From Arthrobacter sp. 35W (GTDB lineage: Bacteria; Actinomycetota; Actinomycetes; Actinomycetales; Micrococcaceae), in NCBI RefSeq assembly GCF_000482545.1, contig NZ_KI519455.1, forward strand, positions 1,177,247 to 1,241,246: a stretch of DNA of 64,000 nt, read 5' to 3'. The notes under the pieces were generated by a model. It did not search any database. It was not told where the DNA came from and was given only the letters and a program-made list of their open reading frames with translations. The translations under genes were made by a program, and so were the position numbers. This document shows positions 44,143-52,635 of this stretch, piece after piece. The first letter of the stretch is position 1. Each line of letters opens with the position of its first letter.

Positions 44143-45135
44143 ATGAACCAGCCCTTCCCGCGCCTGCGCGCCACGGCCGCCCTGGCCGCCGTCGTCCTCG
44201 CCGGTGCCGCCGCGCTGACCGGCTGCTCCGACCCCGGCGCCCAGGCGTCCACCCAGCAGGAGACGACGGCGGCGCGCAACGGCGTCGTCTACAACAGCTC
44301 CCCGGAGCAGGACCGCATCCACGCCCAGAAGGACGCCGCCCTCGCCGCTGCCGTGCCGGCCAGCATCGCCAAGGACGGCAAGCTCACCGTGGGCACCACG
44401 GCAGGCTCCGTGCCGCTGTCCTACTACGCGACGGACAACAAGACGCCGATCGGCTCCGAGGTGGACATTGCCCAATTGGTGGCCGACAAACTGGGGCTGG
44501 CCCTGGATGTGCAGGTCACGTCCTGGGAGAACTGGCCGCTGAAGACGCAGTCCGGCGATTTCGAGGCCGTGTTCTCCAATGTCGGCATCAACAAGGACCG
44601 CGTGAAGCTCTTCGACTTTGCCAGCTACCGGGCCGCCTTCATGGGCTTCGAGGCCAAGAAGGATTCCACCTTTGACATCAAGGGCTCGGCTGACATCTCG
44701 GGGCTGAAGATTTCCGTGGGATCGGGCACCAACCAGGAGAAGATCCTGCTGGCCTGGAACAAGGAACTTGAAGACAAGGGCAAGGCGCCCGCCGTCCTGC
44801 AGTACTACTCCGCCGAGGCCGACACCATCCTTGCGCTGGCGTCCGGCCGGACCGATCTGAACCTGGCCCCGTACCCGTCCGCCGTCTACCTGGCCAACAC
44901 CCGGGACGATCTGAAGGTGGTGGGCAAGGTCAACGCCGGCTGGCCCAACGAAACGCTGGTGGCAGCCACCACACTCAAGGGCAACGGTCTGGCACCGGTC
45001 ATCACCGATGCGCTCAACTCCGCCATCAAGGACGGCTCCTATGCCAAAGTGCTTGCGCGCTGGGGCCTGGCCGACGAGGCGGTCCCCACCGCAACCACCG
45101 TCACCCTGGACAACTATGCCGGGGCCGCAAAATGA
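44143..45135 (+). CDS. Polar amino acid ABC transporter binding lipoprotein
   Basis: The 330-residue family 3 solute-binding protein has a signal peptide ending in a lipobox (AALTGCSDPG). It shares many segments with the protein at 50742-51737, for example YATDNKTP, KLFDFASYR versus KFDFASYR and VGSGTNQEKILLAW versus VGSGTNQESILLAW, so the two are paralogues. It serves the permease and ATPase encoded upstream. Its stop overlaps the monooxygenase start, which links uptake and oxidation. Confidence 0.94.
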   Translation: MNQPFPRLRATAALAAVVLAGAAALTGCSDPGAQASTQQETTAARNGVVYNSSPEQDRIHAQKDAALAAAVPASIAKDGKLTVGTTAGSVPLSYYATDNKTPIGSEVDIAQLVADKLGLALDVQVTSWENWPLKTQSGDFEAVFSNVGINKDRVKLFDFASYRAAFMGFEAKKDSTFDIKGSADISGLKISVGSGTNQEKILLAWNKELEDKGKAPAVLQYYSAEADTILALASGRTDLNLAPYPSAVYLANTRDDLKVVGKVNAGWPNETLVAATTLKGNGLAPVITDALNSAIKDGSYAKVLARWGLADEAVPTATTVTLDNYAGAAK

Positions 45136-46298
45136 AGTTCCAAGTCCTGGACATCATTCCGCATCTGAAGAACCCCATCACCGGGAAAATCATCTCCACG
45201 GCGGATCGCCTCAACCAGGTGGTGGAGACGGCCCGGCGGGCCGAAGAGCTTGGCTACGACAGCTTTTCCGTCGGTGAACGCCATGCCGGCGAATTCATCT
45301 CCTCCTCACCCACCACGGTGCTGGCCGCCATCGCCGCCGTGACCAGCACCATCCGCCTGCAGAGCGGCGTCACGGTCCTCTCCGTGCTGGATCCGGTGCG
45401 GGTGGCCGAGGACTACGCCACCATTGACCAGCTCAGCCGGGGCCGGTTGGAACTGGTGGTCGGCAAGGGCAATGAGGTGCTCCAGTACCCGTTGTTCGGC
45501 CTGTCGCTGGAGAACCAGTGGGAGCTGCTGGCCGAGAAGTACGCCCTCCTGCGCCGGCTGTGGCGGGAGGAGAACATCACCTGGTCCGGCCGTTTCCGCT
45601 CCGCACTGGCCGAGCCGACCACCACCACGCCGCGCCCCTTCGCCGGTGCGCCGCGCGTCTGGCACGGCTCTGCCACCTCGCTGGCCTCTGCGGCGCTCGC
45701 GGCGCAATGGGGGGACCCGCTCTTTACGGCCAATGCCATCCAGCCGCGGGAGAACTACAAGGTCCTCATCGACCACTACCGCAGCGAGTACGCCCGCCAC
45801 GGCCACGACCCCCGCCACCAGTACCTCGGTTCCGGCAGCGGTGCCGGCGGCGTGTTCCTCGCCGACAGCACGGCCGAGGCCAAGCGCCAGTACGGGCCTG
45901 TCTACGAGGCGCTGACCTATGGCCGGAACGTCCCCGGCAACAATTCGCCCTTCCGGGACATCGACCACGCCGTGGCCGAGGGACCCGCGCTCGTGGGCAG
46001 CCCGGAGGATGTGGTGGAGAAAATCCTGGCCTACCACAAGCTCTACGGCCACGACCTCCAGTCCATCTCGCTGCCCACCACGCTTCCCTTCGAGCAGCAG
46101 CTGGAGATCCTCGAGCGCTTCGCCGCCGAAGTGGTCCCGGCCGTCCGCGCAGCCGCCCCCACCACGCTCTGGGAGGCCAGGGACCCCTATGCCGGCCGTC
46201 CAGACTTCGCCGGCGCGGTGGTGCCCGACGCCGCCGCCCGCACCAGCATCGACCACGCCAACCACAGGAGAAACCATGTCCTCGCCAACACTCACTGA
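45132..46298 (+). CDS. Luciferase-like FMN-dependent monooxygenase 1
   Basis: The 388-residue LLM-family protein starts MKFQVLDIIPHLKNPITGKI. It has the TIM-barrel core with GYDSFSVGERHAGEF, SGVTVLSVLDPVRVAEDYA and TIDQLSRGRLELVVGKGNE, which is typical of bacterial luciferase-like oxidoreductases using FMNH2 and oxygen. The C-terminal part has SPEDVVEKILAYHKLYG. It resembles the CE1758-type proteins of actinobacteria. It overlaps the binding protein gene by 4 bp and the DUF1684 gene by 23 bp. It probably cleaves a C-S or C-N bond of the imported compound (inference). Confidence 0.9.
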   Translation: MKFQVLDIIPHLKNPITGKIISTADRLNQVVETARRAEELGYDSFSVGERHAGEFISSSPTTVLAAIAAVTSTIRLQSGVTVLSVLDPVRVAEDYATIDQLSRGRLELVVGKGNEVLQYPLFGLSLENQWELLAEKYALLRRLWREENITWSGRFRSALAEPTTTTPRPFAGAPRVWHGSATSLASAALAAQWGDPLFTANAIQPRENYKVLIDHYRSEYARHGHDPRHQYLGSGSGAGGVFLADSTAEAKRQYGPVYEALTYGRNVPGNNSPFRDIDHAVAEGPALVGSPEDVVEKILAYHKLYGHDLQSISLPTTLPFEQQLEILERFAAEVVPAVRAAAPTTLWEARDPYAGRPDFAGAVVPDAAARTSIDHANHRRNHVLANTH

Positions 46299-47112
46299 CG
46301 AAGGGTTTGCCGCAGACTGGGCGCAATGGCACGCCGGCCACGAAGCGCACCTCAGCGCACCGCACGGCTTCCTGGCCGTAACCCACCTGCACTGGCTGGC
46401 GGCCGGGGCCGCCGCGCTGGAGGGTGCCCCCGGGCACTGGCGTGTGGACGGCGACGTCGTCCGGCTGGTCCTGGCCCCGGGCGAAAGCCTGGTCCTTGAC
46501 GGACGGGAGCTGAACCCCGGCGGCGACGGCGCCACGCTCACCTTCGGCCCCATCGCCGAGCGCGGGGGCATCAACCTGGACTTCGGGGCTGCCGTGCTGG
46601 AACTGGCCAAGCGCGGGGGAGCCTACCTGCTGCGGCCGCGCCATCCGGAGAATGCGCTGCTGCGCGGCTACCGCGGCACCCCCGCCTACGCGCCGAACCC
46701 GGACTATGCGGTGTCCGGCACCTTTGTGCCGTTCCCGACGCCGCGCGCCACCACGGTGGGCGCCGCTGTCGAGGGGATTTCGCATGTCTACGAGGCACCG
46801 GGCGAGGTCCGCTTCCGGCTGGCTGGCCAGGATCTGGCCCTGACGGCCTTCAACGGCCACGTGCCCGGCACGCTCACCGTGCTGTTTACGGATGCGACCT
46901 CCGGCAAGACCACCTACGCCGCCAACCGCTCCCTGACCCTTGCCGCCCCCGCGGACGACGGCACGGTGGAGGTGGACTTCAACCGTGCGGTGAACCTGCC
47001 CTGCGCCTACACGGACCTGGCCACCTGCCCGCTGCCTCCGGCTCAGAACCGGCTGCCGGTGGCCATCGAGGCCGGCGAGCAGATCCCCTTTGAACGACGG
47101 GCCACCTCATGA
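46276..47112 (+). CDS. DUF1684-family protein
   Basis: The 278-residue protein has the DUF1684 layout: DWAQWHAGHEAHLSAPHGFL followed by HLHWL, a GGINLDFG segment, YRGTPAYAPNPDYAVSGTFV, and the C-terminal block VDFNRAVNLPCAYTDLATCP ending PVAIEAGEQIPF. The conserved Asn/Pro/Cys/Tyr near PCAYTDLATCPLPP is the family hallmark. ACAGGAG precedes the ATG. The molecular function of DUF1684 is not known to me. It is locked between two monooxygenase genes by overlaps, so it should have a role in the same pathway. Confidence 0.87.
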   Translation: MSSPTLTDEGFAADWAQWHAGHEAHLSAPHGFLAVTHLHWLAAGAAALEGAPGHWRVDGDVVRLVLAPGESLVLDGRELNPGGDGATLTFGPIAERGGINLDFGAAVLELAKRGGAYLLRPRHPENALLRGYRGTPAYAPNPDYAVSGTFVPFPTPRATTVGAAVEGISHVYEAPGEVRFRLAGQDLALTAFNGHVPGTLTVLFTDATSGKTTYAANRSLTLAAPADDGTVEVDFNRAVNLPCAYTDLATCPLPPAQNRLPVAIEAGEQIPFERRATS

Positions 47113-48302
47113 GCGCCGCCACGAACACGACTGCCCGCCAGGGGTTCCTGGCGCTGGAGCTCGACGGCGACGGCGCGCATCCGGCCGCCTGGCGCGCTGC
47201 CGCCCACGCGCCGGCCGCTCTGCTCAGCGGAGACCGGATCCGTGCCACGGTTCTGGCTGCGGAGTCGGCAGGGTTCCACGCGGCGACCTTCGCCGATGGC
47301 CCTGTTGATGCCCAGCTTTCCCGGCCGGGGGTCGGTGCTGCCGGCCGTCTGGACGCCGTGCAGCGGGCGGCTTTTGCCTCCCCACTGACCCGCTCCATCG
47401 TCCTGGTGCCCCAGGTGGACACCGTCTTCACGGAGCCCTTCCACGTGGCCACCCAGTTGGCCAGCCTGGACTACGTGTCCGGCGGCCGGGCCGGCTGGCT
47501 GGTGTCCGCCTCCGGCACCGCCGCCGAGGGGGCCGCGGTCGGGCGCACCGCCGTCGCCGGCGACGGTCTGGCCGGCGAGGCCGCGGCATCGATCGAGGTG
47601 GGCCGCCGGCTGTGGGACAGCTGGGAGGACGGCGCGGTGGTCCGCGACGTCGCCAGCGGCAGGTATCTGGACGTTGACCAGCTGCACTATGCGGACTTTG
47701 ACACCGAGAAGTTCTTCCCAGCCGAGGGTTTCCCCGGCGCGGGCTACTCGGTCAAGGGCCCGGCGATCATTCCGCGCCCGTTGCAGGGCCAGCTGCCCGT
47801 GCTGGTCCCCGCGGAGCTGTTTGCCCAGCTCCCGGACCCCTCGGCGGCCGACGCCGTGCTGGTCTCCGCGCCGTCGACGGAACTGCTGGCCACTGAAGTG
47901 GCGGAACTGCGCGGACGCCTTGATGGTGCCGGGCCCGCCCCGGCGATCATCGCCGAGCTGGACGTCGTGCTGGACGCCCGCGGACAAAGCGCCGCGGACC
48001 GCGTGGCGGCGCTGGATGCGCACACGCCCTGGCACAACCCGCGGGCCCGGTATGTGGGCTCCGCCGAGGGCTTGGTGGAGCTGCTGGCCGAGGTGCTCGC
48101 CGCGGCCGACGGCGTGCGCCTCCACCCCGCCGTCGTGGATGTGGACGTTGAGGAACTGTCCCGGCTGGTGCTGCCGGCCCTGCGGAGGCGCGGCACCCTG
48201 GCGCCCACCCTGGTGGATGGCACCTTCCGCGATCTGCTGGGGCTGGGCCGCCCCGCCAACCGCTACACAGCCGAACGAGAAGAAGGAGAGCGCAATGAGT
48301 GA
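47109..48302 (+). CDS. Luciferase-like FMN-dependent monooxygenase 2
   Basis: The 397-residue protein is a more divergent LLM member. The N-terminus has RQGFLALELDGDGAHPAAW, then LVPQVDTVFTEPFHVATQLA and LDYVSGGRAGWLVSASGTAA, corresponding to the usual LDxLSGGRxxWNxVTS segment. SIEVGRRLWDSWEDGAVVRD matches the NtaA-type subgroup. It overlaps both neighbours. Substitution of WNVVT by WLVSA at the flavin phosphate region may alter cofactor use. It could be a partner or a paralogue of the next gene with changed specificity. Confidence 0.85.
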   Translation: MSAATNTTARQGFLALELDGDGAHPAAWRAAAHAPAALLSGDRIRATVLAAESAGFHAATFADGPVDAQLSRPGVGAAGRLDAVQRAAFASPLTRSIVLVPQVDTVFTEPFHVATQLASLDYVSGGRAGWLVSASGTAAEGAAVGRTAVAGDGLAGEAAASIEVGRRLWDSWEDGAVVRDVASGRYLDVDQLHYADFDTEKFFPAEGFPGAGYSVKGPAIIPRPLQGQLPVLVPAELFAQLPDPSAADAVLVSAPSTELLATEVAELRGRLDGAGPAPAIIAELDVVLDARGQSAADRVAALDAHTPWHNPRARYVGSAEGLVELLAEVLAAADGVRLHPAVVDVDVEELSRLVLPALRRRGTLAPTLVDGTFRDLLGLGRPANRYTAEREEGERNE

Positions 48303-49764
48303 AAACACCGAGATCGGGTCCGGCTTCCGGCCCAGCGGGCAGCTGCAATTCGGCGTCTTCTTCCAGGGCGTGAACTCTGGCACCATCTGGAAGGCGCCCG
48401 AGGCCGGCTCGCAGACGGACTTTGAATCGTTCCGCCGGCTGGCCCAAACGGCCGAGCGCGGCCTCTTCGCCGCGTTCTTCCTCGGGGAGGGGCTGCGGCT
48501 GCGCGAACACCTGGGCCGCCCCCACGCCCTGGACGTGGCCGGGCGCCCCGACGCGCAGACCATGCTGGCAGCCTTGGCCGCCGTCACCACCAAGATCGGC
48601 CTGGTGGCCACGCAGAACACCACCTACAACGATCCCGCTGATCTGGCCCACCGGCTGTCCTCGCTTGACCTGCTCTCCGGCGGCCGTGCGGCGTGGAATG
48701 TGGTCACCACCGACAACGCCTGGACGGGTGCCAACTTCCGCCGAGGCGGCTATCTGGACCACGCGGACCGCTACCGCCATGCGGAGGCCTTCGTCGAGAC
48801 GGCCAAGCGGATCTGGGACGCCTGGGACGACGGCGCCATTGCGGGTTCCACAGCCGCGCCCGGTTGGGCGGCGCCGGATTCCATCCGGAGGGTGCGCCAC
48901 GAGGGCCAGCACTACAGCGTGGACTATGTTCCGCGGCTGCCGCGCAGCGCCCAGCACCGCCCGGTGCTGTTCCAAGCCGGCGACTCCTCGGAGGGGCGCG
49001 ACTTTGCGGCCCGCCAGGCCGATGTCATCTTCTCCGCCCATGCCAAGTTCGACGCCGCACTGGACTTCCGCCGGGACATCGTGGCCCGCACGCTGAAGGC
49101 GGGCCGCGGCGCCAACGACGTGCAGATCATGCCGGCCAGCGAGTTCATTCTGGCGGCCACCGCGGCAGAAGCCCTGGAGAAGAAAGAGTGGGTGCGGAGC
49201 CTGCAGATTGGCCCGCGCCAGGCCATCGCGTATCTCGAGCAGTTCTGGGGCCGGGAGCTGTCCAGTTACGACCCCGATGGTCCGCTGCCGGAGATCGACC
49301 CGGTGGTGGAGGAGACCTCCGAAACCCGGGGGAGCGGCTTCCACGGCGCCAAGGCGCGCCAGCTCGCGGACCAGTGGCGCGCCGAGGCGAAGGACAAGGG
49401 GCTGTCCATCCGTCAATTTGTCTCCGCCAAGACCAGCCGGGTGGACGCCACGTTCACCGGATCCTACGCGGAGATTGCTGACAGGCTGGGGGACTATGCC
49501 CGCGCCGGCGCCGTCGACGGCTTCAACATCTCGCCCTGGCTGGTTCCGAGCGGGCTGGATGACATTGTGAACCACCTGGTGCCCGAGCTGCAGGAGCGCG
49601 GGATCTACCCGACCGAATATGGCGGGAGCACGCTGCGCGAGCACCTGTCGCTGCCCGTGCCAGTCCGCTCCGCCGACGCGTCGCCGGTGTCTGCGGCCTC
49701 TGATGTCGACACCGCCGGGGACGACATCAGGCTGGAACTGGCGGTGCGCTCCCAGCAGCTCTAG
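48295..49764 (+). CDS. NtaA/SnaA/DszA-family monooxygenase
   Basis: The 489-residue protein has LQFGVFFQGVNSGTIWKAPE, FFLGEGLRLREHLGRPHALD and LDLLSGGRAAWNVVTTDNAW, which place it in the nitrilotriacetate/pristinamycin/dibenzothiophene-sulfone monooxygenase family. FQAGDSSEGRDFAARQADVI and GFNISPWLVPSGLDDIVNHL are further family blocks. The ATG at 48295 overlaps the upstream gene by 8 bp and has AAGGAG upstream. Relatives in Bacillus (YtnJ, YxeK) act in salvage of S-modified cysteines, so a similar role is possible. It ends the seven-gene unit; a long hairpin follows. Confidence 0.93.
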   Translation: MSENTEIGSGFRPSGQLQFGVFFQGVNSGTIWKAPEAGSQTDFESFRRLAQTAERGLFAAFFLGEGLRLREHLGRPHALDVAGRPDAQTMLAALAAVTTKIGLVATQNTTYNDPADLAHRLSSLDLLSGGRAAWNVVTTDNAWTGANFRRGGYLDHADRYRHAEAFVETAKRIWDAWDDGAIAGSTAAPGWAAPDSIRRVRHEGQHYSVDYVPRLPRSAQHRPVLFQAGDSSEGRDFAARQADVIFSAHAKFDAALDFRRDIVARTLKAGRGANDVQIMPASEFILAATAAEALEKKEWVRSLQIGPRQAIAYLEQFWGRELSSYDPDGPLPEIDPVVEETSETRGSGFHGAKARQLADQWRAEAKDKGLSIRQFVSAKTSRVDATFTGSYAEIADRLGDYARAGAVDGFNISPWLVPSGLDDIVNHLVPELQERGIYPTEYGGSTLREHLSLPVPVRSADASPVSAASDVDTAGDDIRLELAVRSQQL

Positions 49765-49791
49765 ACGGCTCCCACCGCAACAGTTTCAAGC

Positions 49792-49849
49792 AACAGCGGC
49801 CTCGCTATTTGGATTTGGTTGGTCAAATCTAAATAACGAGGCCGCTGTT
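49792..49849. terminator. Long hairpin after the monooxygenase operon
   Basis: AACAGCGGCCTCGCTATTTG(GATTT) pairs with its complement at 49825-49849, a 25-bp stem with two G-U-compatible changes, around the loop GGTTGGTC. It lies 27 bp after the operon stop and can act as terminator in both directions. The rest of the gap to 49965 shows nothing that I can assign. Confidence 0.8.
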
Positions 49850-49965
49850 CGGGGTTCCGGACGGTTCATGAAAACCTGCTGGGCTCCGTTGACGGATGCA
49901 GCGTACGGCACGCCACTTTGCAGCGTCGAGGCAGCCTGTCATTAATTGCCCGCGAGAAATCAGCC

Positions 49966-50562
49966 TTAGGGCATGGCGTGGGACCAGGCCGCACCTTCGT
50001 GTTCTGCAGTGTGCTTGAGCGCCAGCCAGTTCTGGGGCTTGCCCGATTCGTTTTCGACGCGAGCCAGATCGTCATAGATCCCGCTGATCGCTGTTTGGAC
50101 GAGCGGATGGGCGAGGAGCGCTGCGTTGTATTGAGGGGTAGATTCATCGGCGTCTGAAAGCAAGTGCTGGGCTGCAGAATCCGCCGCCTCATAGACCTGG
50201 TAGGCCGCCCAGGCGCACTCTTGGTTGTCCCCAGTGAGTGCCACAGCGGCGGCATAGGCAATGGCTGCTGCCGCATTCTGTCCATACGTCATCTCGAAGA
50301 CCCAGTCATCTACGTCGTTGTCGGGAACCATTTCTTCAGCAAGCGCCTGCCCGGACGCGAGACCAGGTGTCGCTCGTTCCAGCGACGACCAAACGTCATC
50401 GAGGACTGTGGTGAGAGAGGCAGCATCTCCTTTTGACGTTCGCTGGGTGTATCTGGCGAACAAAGGCAGCAATCGTTGGGCGCAACAAGCTGCAAACGCC
50501 GTCTTGGCTGGATGCGGCAATAGCGATACCCGTCCAAGGATCGCCTGCTCGTCGTAGTCCAT
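49966..50562 (-). CDS. DUF416-family protein
   Basis: The 198-residue all-helical protein has FAACCAQRLLPLFARYTQRT, LDDVWSSLERA and an alanine-rich stretch GQNAAAAIAYAAAVALTGDN, then ADESTPQYNAALLAHPLVQT, which fit the DUF416/YjaG family. Function is unknown. It lies between two parts of the amino acid uptake locus and on the opposite strand to the monooxygenase operon. There is no overlap with neighbours, so it may be unrelated. Confidence 0.82.
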   Translation of the reverse strand: MDYDEQAILGRVSLLPHPAKTAFAACCAQRLLPLFARYTQRTSKGDAASLTTVLDDVWSSLERATPGLASGQALAEEMVPDNDVDDWVFEMTYGQNAAAAIAYAAAVALTGDNQECAWAAYQVYEAADSAAQHLLSDADESTPQYNAALLAHPLVQTAISGIYDDLARVENESGKPQNWLALKHTAEHEGAAWSHAMP

Positions 50563-50686
50563 GGAACCCTTTCATCTAGCGAATCTCCACCGCACGGTTG
50601 ATTTCCGGCCGCCGATGACTGCTGCCGATTCTTCCAGAGAAGCCAGCCATCTGGATGTCTCCGGATAGGTGCAGCGCCGCCAAACG

Positions 50687-50726
50687 CCAAGGGCGTGGAA
50701 CCCGCCATGCGGGTCCACGCCCTTGG
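50687..50726 (-). terminator. Terminator hairpin after the second binding protein gene
   Basis: CCAAGGGCGTGGA-A-CCC (50687-50703) pairs with GGGTCCACGCCCTTGG (50711-50726), giving a 16-bp stem with one bulged A. It lies 16 bp after the stop of the minus-strand binding protein gene. A short CGTTTGG follows, so the T-tract is weak. Confidence 0.75.
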
Positions 50727-50741
50727 GCCCGGTGCTTGCAA

Positions 50742-51737
50742 TCAGCTCTTGGGCAGCCCGGGCGGATTGAGCTCGGACGTCTTGACGGCCTCGGTGGAGA
50801 GACCCCAGCGGTCCAGGATCTTGGCGTAGCTGCCGTCCTGGATCAGGTGGTTCAACCCGGCCTGGGCCGCGGCGGCCAGGCCGTTGCCCTTCTTGGTGGT
50901 GGCCGCGATGCTGGCCTTCAGCGGCCAGCCGCCGTCGACCAGCCCCACGAGCTTTGTCTTCGCATCCGTGGCGGCCTTGTAGGCCGACGTAGCGTTGGGG
51001 CCGAAGGTCAGGTCCGCCCGGCCGGACTGCAGGGCCAGCGTGGAGGCGGAATCGTCGTCGTAGTACTGGAACTCGACCGGCGCCAGGCCGTTCTTCTTGT
51101 TCTCCTTGTCCCACGCCAGCAGGATGGACTCCTGGTTGGTCCCCGAGCCGACAATCACCTTCTTGCCGGCGACATCCTTGGCGGACTCCACCTGGGTGAT
51201 GCCGCTGTCCGCCTTGGCGTAGAAGCCCAGCTTGTCCTCGCGGTAGCTGGCGAAATCGAACTTGAGCTTGCGCTCCTCCGTGACAGTGACATTGGTGATG
51301 GCTGCCTCGTACTTGCCGGATTCCACGCCCAGGGGCCAATCTGCCCACGCGGTCGGGACGATGTCAGCCTCCAGCCCCAGGGACTGGGCAAGTGCGGCGG
51401 CGATGTCCACCTCGTTGCCGACGGGCGTCTTGTTGTCGGTGGCGTAGACGGCCAGCGGCGGGGCAAACGGGCTGACCGCAACGGTCAGCTTGCCGTCCTT
51501 CTTGACGTCGGCCGGGACCAGGGCCGCCGCCGTGGGATCGACGGTGACCGCAATGCGGGCCTGGTCCGGGGAGAGGTTGAACTGCTTGGCGACGGCGGCC
51601 GCCCCCGATGTGGCCGCCGGGGCTCCTGCGGCATTGGCGCCGGCGTTCGCTCCGGGGTCGGAGCAGGCCGCCAGGGAGAGAAGGGTGGCGGCCGCAAGGA
51701 CCGCGCTGATGCCTGGTTTGACGCTGTTTCGAGCCAT
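50742..51737 (-). CDS. Second polar amino acid binding lipoprotein (paralogue)
   Basis: The 331-residue family 3 binding protein has a signal peptide with a lipobox SLAACSDPG. It is a paralogue of the protein at 44143-45135, with shared YATDNKTP, FDFASYR and VGSGTNQE segments across the whole length. GGAGGA lies five bases before the ATG at 51737. No permease gene is next to it, so it probably docks to the transporter at 42271-44132, as the two binding proteins TcyJ and TcyK share one permease set in Bacillus subtilis. It would widen the substrate range (inference). Confidence 0.92.
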   Translation of the reverse strand: MARNSVKPGISAVLAAATLLSLAACSDPGANAGANAAGAPAATSGAAAVAKQFNLSPDQARIAVTVDPTAAALVPADVKKDGKLTVAVSPFAPPLAVYATDNKTPVGNEVDIAAALAQSLGLEADIVPTAWADWPLGVESGKYEAAITNVTVTEERKLKFDFASYREDKLGFYAKADSGITQVESAKDVAGKKVIVGSGTNQESILLAWDKENKKNGLAPVEFQYYDDDSASTLALQSGRADLTFGPNATSAYKAATDAKTKLVGLVDGGWPLKASIAATTKKGNGLAAAAQAGLNHLIQDGSYAKILDRWGLSTEAVKTSELNPPGLPKS

Positions 51738-51986
51738 GGAATCCTCCGCTGGGTGGTTGCACGTGATGGTGGTGGCAGCAACTATCCGCGAGGCACCCAA
51801 CCCGGTCAAAAGTCCACGACACCGGCGGATACACGGGGTAACAGCGCTTAGTGAACGGCGGCTTTTCATTACGTCCCATGCCTGTTTGTTGACCCGTGTT
51901 GAGCCGTGTGGCCCCGCATTTCCGCCGCAGTTGAGGCAGGCCCGCAGGGGTGGTTGTGTGGCATCACAGCGTCGAAAGGACTCGCC

Positions 51987-52502
51987 ATGACAACCCCCAC
52001 GATCCCCACTCCGGAGAGACTCCGCAGCGTTCTGGGCCACTTCGCCACCGGGCTGACCGTCATCACCGCGGCCACCCCCAACGGCCCTGTCGGATTCACC
52101 TGCCAATCATTCACATCACTGTCGTTGGAGCCGGCGCTGGTGTCCTTCAGCCCGGCCCGGACATCGTCCACGTGGCCGCTGCTTCGCGATGCGGGCTCAT
52201 TCACCGTCAACATCCTGCCCGCCGGTCACCAGCACCTGTCCGGGCAGTTTGCCCGCTCCGGTACCGACAAGTTTGCCGGCGTCGACTACACCGCTTCGCC
52301 GCTGGGGAACCCGGTGCTGGATGGTGCGCTGGCCTGGGTGGACTGCACCTTGGACCGCGAGTACGACGGCGGCGACCACACCATCGTGGTGGCGGCGGTG
52401 CGGGCCCTGGAGGCACGCGGCGATGCCGGTCCACTGCTCTTCTACAAGGGCGGCTACGTCCACGTCCAGCCCGCCGCCGAACTGCTCGGCACCGTCGCCT
52501 GA
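51987..52502 (+). CDS. Flavin reductase family protein
   Basis: The 171-residue flavin reductase-like protein has LGHFATGLTVITAATPNGPV followed by GFTCQSFTSLSLEPALVSF, FTVNILPAGHQHLSGQFARS and GALAWVDCTLDREYDGGDHT. It would supply FMNH2 to oxygenases. AAAGGA precedes the ATG at 51987. It is divergent from the second binding protein gene and 2 kb from the three luciferase-like monooxygenases, which lack a reductase of their own, so it is their likely partner (inference). Confidence 0.9.
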   Translation: MTTPTIPTPERLRSVLGHFATGLTVITAATPNGPVGFTCQSFTSLSLEPALVSFSPARTSSTWPLLRDAGSFTVNILPAGHQHLSGQFARSGTDKFAGVDYTASPLGNPVLDGALAWVDCTLDREYDGGDHTIVVAAVRALEARGDAGPLLFYKGGYVHVQPAAELLGTVA

Positions 52503-52518
52503 GGGCGCTCGACCTTTC

Positions 52519-52578
52519 ATCTGTGCGACAGCAGACGCTCGAATAACCGATCATTGGAGCATCTGCTGTTGCACAGAT
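52519..52578. repeat. Long inverted repeat after the flavin reductase gene
   Basis: ATCTGTGCGACAGCAGACGC(TC) pairs with its complement at 52557-52578, a 22-bp stem with two G-U-compatible changes and a 16-base AT-rich loop. It lies 16 bp after the flavin reductase stop and 58 bp before the deaminase start. It resembles the other large palindromes of the window in size and position but not in sequence. Confidence 0.75.
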
Positions 52579-52635
52579 TGTGGATGAGCGGGTAGGAGGC
52601 CGCTGGCCGGTGGTGCCCGTCAGTAGACTTGTCCA

